From Aquirhabdus sp. (GTDB lineage Bacteria > Pseudomonadota > Gammaproteobacteria > Pseudomonadales > Moraxellaceae), in contig JASLEL010000223.1 of the NCBI GenBank assembly GCA_030151145.1, forward strand, positions 1 to 12,131: a stretch of 12,131 nt of DNA, read 5' to 3'. Position numbers and translations under genes: made by a program. Of the stretch, positions 6,820-12,131 are shown piece by piece (position 1 is the first letter of the stretch; the number at the start of each line of letters is the position of its first letter). The notes below the pieces were generated by a model. It had not been told where the DNA came from. It did not search any database and saw only the letters and a program-made list of their open reading frames with translations.

Positions 6820-8364
6820 TCATTCGCCTGCGTAGCGCGCCAGATAGTTCAGGTCAAAGGGGTGGGAGTCGTCGGAGAGGGGCTTTTTGATGAGGCGGAT
6901 CTTGAGGGTGTGGACGGTGCCCGGTGCCTGCGCCCATTTGGTAACGTCGCCGTTGTATTGCGGCAGGACTTCGGAGCCATAGGCAGTCGGCACATAGCTG
7001 ATCTGGATCTGTTCAAAGGTATGATCCGTCCAGCCGAGTTTTTTGACATGGAGACCTAAGAAAGGCTGCAGCGAGTTGGCGTTAAACGAGCGCACGGCAT
7101 AGGGCAGATCCCATGCCGCATCGCCAAAGGGCAGCATCAGACTGAGCTCACCCTCAGCCACGAGCAGATCCAGCAGGGCTTTCATGGCGGGGACGAGATG
7201 ACGCGTGCCCGCGAGAAAGCCATTCACTTCGATCTTCTGAATGCTGCCGGGCGTCAGGCTGATGTCACCAAAGCGTACGGTCGTCTGGTTGTGGTGAAAC
7301 GGGAAGGCTTCATCTGGATGCCAGATCAGATCGACGCCGGTGTTGGGCATGAGGTCGATATGCAGGCATTCATGATTCCACAGACCATCCATTTGCGGGC
7401 CGATCACCAACTGGCTGGGGGGAGCGACCCGCCATGGGACGCTGCTGGTCCGACCGTGGTGATGGGCAAAGAAGGCGTCCAGTCCAGCCTGTAGCGCGTC
7501 TTTAAACGGCGTCTGCTTGAATGCGGCAATGCGTGCATCGGTCGCGGCTTGGGTTGCGGCTTCGTTGTCCAGCGCCTGCTTGCAGAGGGCGGGGAGCTCG
7601 CTGGCGGCACCCAGAATGACACTGTCCTTAAAGATCGGATGAATGTCGGTGGCGGCGCTGATTTCGGAGATGATGGTCTTGCCGTTGCACAGCGGAAACA
7701 GGCAGCGCAGGGCTTCAAAGCTGCGGTTTTCGGGCCAGCCTTTGATATTGAGGACGATGCGGCTCTTGAGGATCTCGCGATGCAGGTCATCGCCCCACAG
7801 GTTGTAGTGAAAATAGCTGACCTTGCGTCCGGTCTCGGCTTCGATCTGATCAATGATGACTTGACGGTGCGAGGTGATGGCACCGGTAAAGAGAATATCG
7901 GTGGTCAGTTCTGGCTGCTGTTGTTTGTCCAGAAACGGGCTGTAGAGCGGATGCACGAGCTTGGTATTGTGAAAACCAAAGCGGTTGAAAGCTTCGATGT
8001 TGTGATTGGAGTAGTCGAAGATAAACGCCTGTCGCAACAGATGCAGATGGGCGCTGCCAAAGATGGCGGAGCCGGGGGTGACTTGCTCAAGATTACAAAA
8101 AATGATGTTGCCGGGGTTGTGGATCAACTGATCGACAAACGGTCCGTACCAGTCGAGCGTCGGGTGGTGATGCGAAAAGACGTCCTGCAGATAGTAGGAG
8201 CCAAAGACGAAGTTGATCGCGTCGCTCAGAATCAGGTTGTTCTGCCGGGTGACGATGCCGCCCAAGGCGCGCAGTTCGGCCTCATAGACGGACATGTATT
8301 CTTCGTAGGGCAGGGTGTTAAAACCGACACATGTCACGTGAAATCGGGGAGTGCTGGACATCAT
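6820..8364 (-). CDS. Predicted GT-B-like glycosyltransferase fused to a methyltransferase-like domain
   Basis: A 514-residue cytoplasmic protein, last of a three-gene minus-strand unit. Residues about 8-300 look like a GT-B fold of the CgeB/glycosyltransferase-1 kind: TDILFTGAITSHR (155-167) opens the second Rossmann half, and IVLNIKGWPENRSFEALR (203-220) followed by NGKTIISE (227-234) resembles the donor-site region. Residues about 318-490 resemble a class I SAM-methyltransferase core: LVIGPQMDG (319-327), HIDLMPNTGVDLIW (335-348), LLVAEGELSLMLP (400-412) and a late RSFNANS (425-431). The glycine-rich SAM loop is poor, so this half may be inactive. ATG 8364 follows AAGGA at 5 bases. The acceptor is unknown; a surface polysaccharide or glycoprotein is likely from context. 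Confidence 0.7.
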   Translation of the reverse strand: MMSSTPRFHVTCVGFNTLPYEEYMSVYEAELRALGGIVTRQNNLILSDAINFVFGSYYLQDVFSHHHPTLDWYGPFVDQLIHNPGNIIFCNLEQVTPGSAIFGSAHLHLLRQAFIFDYSNHNIEAFNRFGFHNTKLVHPLYSPFLDKQQQPELTTDILFTGAITSHRQVIIDQIEAETGRKVSYFHYNLWGDDLHREILKSRIVLNIKGWPENRSFEALRCLFPLCNGKTIISEISAATDIHPIFKDSVILGAASELPALCKQALDNEAATQAATDARIAAFKQTPFKDALQAGLDAFFAHHHGRTSSVPWRVAPPSQLVIGPQMDGLWNHECLHIDLMPNTGVDLIWHPDEAFPFHHNQTTVRFGDISLTPGSIQKIEVNGFLAGTRHLVPAMKALLDLLVAEGELSLMLPFGDAAWDLPYAVRSFNANSLQPFLGLHVKKLGWTDHTFEQIQISYVPTAYGSEVLPQYNGDVTKWAQAPGTVHTLKIRLIKKPLSDDSHPFDLNYLARYAGE

Positions 8365-8376
8365 CCTGTTCCTTGA

Positions 8377-9402
8377 TCAGCGTTTGCTGCGTTGATGGGC
8401 GGTCAGTTCGTCACGGACGTAGGCCAGCGACAGCAGTAGCGTCTTGACTTCATCGATCGAGAGTCTGTGGGTATTGTGCGAGGAATACTCGTCGATGTTG
8501 TTGGCTTCGGGTTGACCGTCGGTGATGTATTTGTCGTAGTTGAGGTCGCGGTTGTCGGCAGGCACGCGGTAGTAGCGGCCCATGTCATGGGCTTTGGCCA
8601 TTTCTTCACGCGAGACCAGCGATTCGTAGAGCTTCTCGCCGTGGCGGGTACCGATGATGTCGATGCTGCTGGTGCTGTCAAACAGCTCAAGCAGGGCCTG
8701 TGCGAGGATGTCGATGGTGCAGGCGGGGGCTTTCTGTACAAAAGTATCGCCTTGCTGACCATGCTCGAAGGCATGAAAGACCAGATCGACCGAGTCCTCA
8801 AGCGACATGAGGAAGCGGGTCATCTTGGGGTCGGTGATGGTGAGCGGCGCGCCTTGACGGATCTTGTCGATAAACAGCGGGATCACTGAGCCACGCGACG
8901 CCATGACGTTGCCGTAGCGGGTGATACACATGGTGGTGCCGGACTGCAGCATGCGGGCTTTGGCGACGAGGATTTTTTCGGCCATGGCTTTGGACATGCC
9001 CATGGCATTGATTGGGTAAACGGCCTTGTCGGTGCTCAGCAGCACGACTTTTTTGACCTGATTGGCGACGGCGGCGTTCAAGACATTTTCGGTGCCGAGA
9101 ATATTGGTCTTGACGGCCTCGAGCGGATAAAACTCACAGGAGGGCACCTGCTTGAGCGCCGCCGCGTGAAAGACATAGTCCACGCCCATCATGGCCTGTG
9201 CGATGGTCGTATAGTCGCGGGTGTCGCCGATGTAAAACTTCACTTTTTTGTTGTTTACCGCAAGTCGCATGTCTTCCTGCTTCTTTTCGTCGCGGCTGAA
9301 GATGATGATTTGCTTGACGTCGGTTTCGATGAGGCGATTGAGCACGGTGTTACCAAAGGAACCCGTACCGCCGGTGATCATGAGTGTTTTATCGGTAAAC
9401 AT
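8377..9402 (-). CDS. wbjB: UDP-GlcNAc 4,6-dehydratase (inverting), WbjB/CapE type
   Basis: A 341-residue extended SDR enzyme. Family members convert UDP-D-GlcNAc to a UDP-2-acetamido-2,6-dideoxy-L-hexos-4-ulose, the first step to UDP-L-FucNAc, L-RhaNAc or L-QuiNAc. Seen: NAD(P) loop TGGTGSFG (10-17), FYIGDTRD (56-63), HAAALKQVPSCEF (79-91), STDKAVYP (123-130), MGMSK (134-138), in which Met replaces the usual catalytic Tyr as in CapE, and GTRHGEKLYE (251-260). No membrane helices are present, so it is the short soluble type rather than WbpM/PglF. ATG 9402 is preferred over the open frame from 9501: it has AGGA 6 bases upstream and the family's normal length. It starts 8 bp after the reductase stop and ends 12 bp before the next gene. 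Confidence 0.9.
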   Translation of the reverse strand: MFTDKTLMITGGTGSFGNTVLNRLIETDVKQIIIFSRDEKKQEDMRLAVNNKKVKFYIGDTRDYTTIAQAMMGVDYVFHAAALKQVPSCEFYPLEAVKTNILGTENVLNAAVANQVKKVVLLSTDKAVYPINAMGMSKAMAEKILVAKARMLQSGTTMCITRYGNVMASRGSVIPLFIDKIRQGAPLTITDPKMTRFLMSLEDSVDLVFHAFEHGQQGDTFVQKAPACTIDILAQALLELFDSTSSIDIIGTRHGEKLYESLVSREEMAKAHDMGRYYRVPADNRDLNYDKYITDGQPEANNIDEYSSHNTHRLSIDEVKTLLLSLAYVRDELTAHQRSKR

Positions 9403-9408
9403 AAGGGG

Positions 9409-9412
9409 TCCT
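9409..9412 (-). promoter_or_regulatory. Ribosome binding site of the dehydratase gene
   Basis: On the minus strand AGGA overlaps the TAG stop of the reductase gene and lies 6 bases before ATG 9402. This supports the short start and translational coupling between the two sugar-nucleotide enzymes. Confidence 0.6.
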
Positions 9413-10319
9413 ATAGGGCGTGCTGCTGAGGATGTTGCATAGAGTGCTGCAAGAAGTGCTGCTGATAGTACTGATGCATCGCGCTGATCAGCTCGGGCCA
9501 TGCCGCTGGAGCATAGCCGGTCGCCTGATTAAAGCGGCTGGCATTCAGTGAGCGGTCGATGGCGACGTCATCAAAGGGGATGATGTCGATGTCTTTGTGG
9601 TACACACGGGCGACTTCGTGCAGGAGGTCGAATTTGTTGATCGGTGCAGCGGCGACATGATAGAGGCCATATAGCTCAGGTCTAGGAATCACATAGTCGC
9701 GTACCACGCGTGCCAGCTCAATGGTCGGCAGGCCCGAGAAGATGGCGCGCCGATACCCGCGTGTCGAGCCGTGTTGCGACAGGAACCAATTAATCAGGCT
9801 GCGGTTGCCATGCAGCTCATGACCGATGATCGAGGTACGCAAGGTAATCGCATGTGGGGCGTCGTGCAACTCGCCCAAGTATTTGCTGCGTCCATAGAGG
9901 TCGTCCGCATCGGCGAAGTCGTCCTCGCTGTAGAGGCCCGTCGTCCCGGCAAACACGCAGTCGGTGCTGATATGGATCAGGCGCGCGCGGGCGGCGTCAG
10001 CCAGCAGGGCGAGACGGTGTGGCAGCATCGTATTGATCGGGACAGCAAGCAGGGGATCGTTGGCCTCTGCGAGCTGTTTGACCAGACCGATGCAGTTGAT
10101 GATGATGTCGGGGCGGGTTTGGGCAATGATCCGCGTCAGGTTGTCCTGATGCTCGACGTCGATGCCGGAGAGGATCTCGGTGTGGGCCGTGCGCGTAAAA
10201 AAACGCTGGTCGGCGTTACTTCGGATGGTGCCGGTCACATGAAAACGCGCATCTTGTGCGAAGGTGTGAAACATGCCATGTCCCAGCATGCCATTGGCAC
10301 CCAATATCAAAACATTCAT
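9411..10319 (-). CDS. RmlD-like NDP-sugar 4-ketoreductase (SDR)
   Basis: A 302-residue SDR resembling dTDP-4-dehydrorhamnose reductases and the WbvR-type C-4 reductases that act after a WbjB/WbvB dehydratase. Seen: NAD(P) loop GANGMLG (7-13), INCIGLVKQ (74-82), ISTDCVF (117-123), catalytic YGRSK (142-146), RTSIIGHE (161-168) and late SGLPTIELA (195-203). It lacks the extra cupin domain of CapF/WbjC, so a WbvR-like step toward UDP-L-RhaNAc/L-QuiNAc fits better than L-FucNAc. That is inference. The C-terminus (281-302) is an unusual His/Gln-rich tail. ATG 10319 is chosen because the Rossmann strand begins directly there; its Shine-Dalgarno is weak. First gene of the minus-strand unit. Confidence 0.85.
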   Translation of the reverse strand: MNVLILGANGMLGHGMFHTFAQDARFHVTGTIRSNADQRFFTRTAHTEILSGIDVEHQDNLTRIIAQTRPDIIINCIGLVKQLAEANDPLLAVPINTMLPHRLALLADAARARLIHISTDCVFAGTTGLYSEDDFADADDLYGRSKYLGELHDAPHAITLRTSIIGHELHGNRSLINWFLSQHGSTRGYRRAIFSGLPTIELARVVRDYVIPRPELYGLYHVAAAPINKFDLLHEVARVYHKDIDIIPFDDVAIDRSLNASRFNQATGYAPAAWPELISAMHQYYQQHFLQHSMQHPQQHAL

Positions 10320-10439
10320 GGTGGTGTGCGATGTCCTTGTCGTGATGCGGTGACGGGTCAGGCGGGCTGCCGTCACTTCAACCACCAGACGGGCTGGGGA
10401 AAGTGGCAACGGATGAAAGCTGAACCTCGATGTTGCCTA

Positions 10440-10469
10440 ATCATATGTGCAAGGGGAGCTGTGATTCAA
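10440..10469 (-). promoter_or_regulatory. Candidate promoter for the sugar-nucleotide operon
   Basis: On the minus strand TTGAAT (10464-10469) and TATGAT (10440-10445) are separated by 18 bp, a fair sigma-70-type match. It lies about 115 bp upstream of ATG 10319. Such matches are common by chance. Confidence 0.35.
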
Positions 10470-10666
10470 GCGATAGTGTGACGTGGTTTAGATTTTTTTT
10501 ATCTTGAGGATGTGGTTGATTTTTTTGATTGCGGATAGGGGCTGATACAGCGTGGATCGGCGCGATGGGGATAGGTCGGTCCGCCTCATGCCAGTCTGTT
10601 CAGCAAAACCCCTTTAGTCATTTCTACTGTAGTGATTTTTCTGATGTGGGGCCTGCCGCCGGCGTA

Positions 10667-10686
10667 ACGATTGACTGGCCAATCGT
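10667..10686. repeat. Short inverted repeat
   Basis: A 7-bp stem, ACGATTG and CAATCGT, with loop ACTGGC. GGC-AAAA-GCC and a short T tract follow on the plus strand. It may be a weak structure or a protein site; no gene ends just before it on either strand. Confidence 0.4.
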
Positions 10687-10735
10687 CGGCAAAAGCCCTT
10701 TTTCGCGCAAAACTCGCCATCCTGAGGCGCGATTA

Positions 10736-10752
10736 GTGAAGCATTGCTTCAC
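10736..10752. repeat. 17-base palindrome
   Basis: GTGAAGC, ATT, GCTTCAC: perfect 7-bp arms with a 3-base centre (8-bp arms if A:T across the single middle T is counted). It lies 114 bp past the stop of the hydrolase gene. There is no T tract, so an operator-like site is as likely as a transcript hairpin. Confidence 0.5.
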
Positions 10753-10865
10753 AGCGACGCAAGGAACAGTTGCGGGAAGCCACCTGCAAAAGACACAGCA
10801 GCTTCCACTGAATGGTATGAGGTCGTCCGCAGGGCTTTGTTCTCATATTGATCTGTGCAGAGCCT

Positions 10866-11789
10866 TTAGCTGCGGCGAAATTTAAAATAAGCCGCCAGAA
10901 CGTCGCGTGGGGCTTCGAGCTGCGGATAATGCCCGATGGCATCAAAGCTGGCGATATAGGTCGGGGTCTTGATGATCTGGCGGTAGCGCTTGACCATATG
11001 CCCGCCCGAGACGGGGTCGCTGGCACCATTGATGAGGCCGAGCGGTATGCTGGCATGCTTGAGCGCGCCGACCCAGCGGCGGCGGTGGGCTTTGCGCTCG
11101 GGGATGTAGTGCAGCAGTTGCGGCAGGATGAGATGACCCTGATGATGCTGGATCAATGTCCAGAAGGTGTCGATCAGCTCAAAGTCGGGCTGGGTCTTGT
11201 GACCGAAGACGCGCTGCATGTTTTGCATCAGCCGGTCTTTGCTGTTGAAGCGGGCCAAGAGGGGGCCGAGTGGGGTACGCATGAGGCGCTGGACCATGAG
11301 CGGGCGATGACTCTCGGGAAACAGGCCGCCATTTAAGAAGCAGACACTGAGGAGCTGCGGGCGCAGCGGGGCGTGGTAGTTGGGGTGGCGCTCGCTGTCG
11401 TTCTGCCGCGCCAGCAGCTCTTGGGCGACGGTGTCGCCGTAGTCGTGCGCGAGGATATGGTAGGTATGGATGTCGTGACGGGCGAGCAGGGCTTCGTGCA
11501 GGTCGGCCTGATCCATGATGCTGTAGGGGTAGTCATGGGGCTTGGCTGAGAAACCAAAACCGATCATGTCGAGGGCAAAGACGCGGTAGCGGCGGGTGAG
11601 CGCGGTCCATAGCGCTTCCCAGTCCCACGAGGCGGTCGGAAAACCATGGATGAGCAGGAGTACTGGCGCATCCAGCGGGCCAGACTGCTGGTAAAAGATG
11701 CTGTGCCCACGATAGTCAAAGCTGTCGCCGCTGGCTTGCCAGTCGGTGAGGGGGATGCGGTAGACGGGGCGGGCATTGACTGGATTCAT
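10866..11789 (-). CDS. Alpha/beta hydrolase, MEST/epoxide-hydrolase-like
   Basis: A 307-residue alpha/beta-fold hydrolase. Seen: oxyanion-hole motif HGFP (48-51), nucleophile elbow AHDYGD (114-119) placing Asp116 where many family members have Ser, acid Asp258 in NGASDP, and His287 in GHYPQLE. An Asp nucleophile is typical of epoxide hydrolases and haloalkane dehalogenases. The run HDYGDTVAQELL, the NGGLFPESHRPL block and RRRWVGAL (237-244) closely resemble the animal MEST/PEG1 subfamily and its bacterial relatives. The substrate is unknown. No signal peptide, so cytoplasmic. ATG 11789 has only a weak Shine-Dalgarno. It stands alone, with its own promoter about 140 bp upstream, and is probably unrelated to the sugar genes. 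Confidence 0.88.
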   Translation of the reverse strand: MNPVNARPVYRIPLTDWQASGDSFDYRGHSIFYQQSGPLDAPVLLLIHGFPTASWDWEALWTALTRRYRVFALDMIGFGFSAKPHDYPYSIMDQADLHEALLARHDIHTYHILAHDYGDTVAQELLARQNDSERHPNYHAPLRPQLLSVCFLNGGLFPESHRPLMVQRLMRTPLGPLLARFNSKDRLMQNMQRVFGHKTQPDFELIDTFWTLIQHHQGHLILPQLLHYIPERKAHRRRWVGALKHASIPLGLINGASDPVSGGHMVKRYRQIIKTPTYIASFDAIGHYPQLEAPRDVLAAYFKFRRS

Positions 11790-11808
11790 GGGGATCTGCG
11801 GATGGTCG

Positions 11809-11841
11809 TTCCGGTATAAGGGTCATGCGCGCCGTCCGGAA
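11809..11841 (-). other. Possible stem-loop in the hydrolase leader
   Basis: TTCCGG and CCGGAA, 6 bp each, are separated by 21 bases, within the predicted 5' untranslated region and 20 bp from ATG 11789. It could affect ribosome access but is short. No riboswitch class is recognised. Confidence 0.3.
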
Positions 11842-11934
11842 TCTGGCATGGCATGTCAAATTAAAACAGCATTTTTTTTCATCGCTGCTGCTCGGCAATG
11901 GTGGAGCTGCAGGTTTTAAAACGTATTGTCATTC

Positions 11935-11962
11935 ATTCTAGGTGACTTTTGCACGCTGTCAA
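11935..11962 (-). promoter_or_regulatory. Sigma-70-type promoter of the hydrolase gene
   Basis: On the minus strand a perfect TTGACA (11957-11962) and TAGAAT (11935-11940, one mismatch to TATAAT) are separated by 16 bp. It is correctly placed for the hydrolase and gives a leader of roughly 140 bases. Confidence 0.55.
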
Positions 11963-12068
11963 TCGCATCTTTGACTTAAGATCGCTATAAATCTGTTTGA
12001 ATCAGAAGGCGGAAATGATAAGGCTGATGGCGCATATCTTTGGGCATATTTCATGAATTGAGGTGAGT

Positions 12069-12131
12069 ATGGTTGGAATGAAAGCATTATTTGATCAATT
12101 ATTTAGATCACACACCCGTTTATCTCGGTTG
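12069..12131 (+). CDS. Start of an unidentified gene, cut by the window end
   Basis: ATG 12069 follows GAGG (12060-12063) at 5 bases, and the 21 codons to the window edge are open. The peptide begins MVGMKALFDQLFRSHTRLSR: basic and amphipathic, like the cytoplasmic N-terminal segment that precedes a first membrane helix in sensor or chemoreceptor proteins, but too short to assign. A TATAAA at 11986-11991 lies upstream, without a well-spaced -35. The gene is divergent from the hydrolase. Confidence 0.45.
   Translation, partial: MVGMKALFDQLFRSHTRLSRL

Larger units (their letters stand above)
10320..10865. other. 546-bp gene-free interval
   Basis: No convincing coding sequence on either strand. 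The left part should hold the promoter of the sugar-nucleotide operon. The middle has AT-rich stretches with two T tracts near 10493-10500 and 10519-10525. Further right are two short inverted repeats: ACGATTG...CAATCGT at 10667-10686 and GTGAAGCATTGCTTCAC at 10736-10752. No tRNA or recognised RNA gene is seen. The open frame on the plus strand from 10529 has no family resemblance. Confidence 0.6.

Noticed and set aside
7549..8376. 275-codon plus-strand open frame inside the GT/methyltransferase gene
   Set aside because: Antisense to a gene with clear domain motifs; no recognisable motif of its own.
9771..10481. 236-codon plus-strand open frame opposite the reductase
   Set aside because: The minus strand carries clear SDR motifs (GANGMLG, YGRSK); the plus-strand peptide matches nothing.
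10529..10885. 118-codon plus-strand open frame in the gene-free interval
   Set aside because: Starts at TTG with no ribosome site, odd composition, and runs into the hydrolase 3' end.
11971..11991. TTGACT and TATAAA as a plus-strand promoter for the gene at 12069
   Set aside because: The spacing is only 9 bp, too short for a sigma-70 promoter.

Overview
The window looks like part of a Gram-negative proteobacterial chromosome with moderately high GC. The evidence is a YadA-type outer-membrane trimeric autotransporter, a lipobox lipoprotein, and nucleotide-sugar enzymes of the O-antigen/capsule type. DUF2827-like proteins are best known to me from Burkholderia and relatives, so a beta- or gammaproteobacterium is most likely; the genus cannot be named from this sequence.

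Plus strand, 1-6525. The window opens inside a trimeric autotransporter adhesin whose N-terminus lies outside. About 1.5 kb encodes a Ser/Asn/Thr-rich heptad stalk built of 14-residue (42-bp) repeats, followed by YadA-like head repeats, a neck and the C-terminal membrane anchor. A strong hairpin terminator follows. Next come three paralogous proteins of about 370-378 residues (DUF2827-like), with a 202-residue lipoprotein between the first and second. The second and third are separated by only 11 bp.

Convergence zone, 6526-6819. No gene is seen. It holds a 19-bp tandem duplication that spans the stop codon of the third paralog, a 13-bp-period direct repeat and a perfect 24-bp palindrome.

Minus strand, 10319 down to 6820. 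A tightly spaced three-gene unit, read right to left, encodes an RmlD-type NDP-sugar 4-reductase, a WbjB/CapE-type inverting UDP-GlcNAc 4,6-dehydratase, and a 514-residue protein that looks like a GT-B glycosyltransferase fused to a methyltransferase-like domain. The first two fit the UDP-L-RhaNAc/L-QuiNAc or L-FucNAc class of pathway, but the 2-epimerase is not in the window.

10320-10865 is a gene-free interval. At 11789-10866, minus strand, lies an alpha/beta hydrolase closely resembling the MEST/epoxide-hydrolase family, with a good promoter upstream. The right edge holds the first codons of a plus-strand gene.

Working model (inference): a repeat-rich surface adhesin sits beside three candidate GT-B-like proteins of unknown function, a lipoprotein, and a converging sugar-nucleotide/glycosyltransferase operon. 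The stalk carries more than 30 N-x-S/T sequons and is very rich in Ser/Thr, so a dedicated adhesin-glycosylation locus is the most interesting reading.
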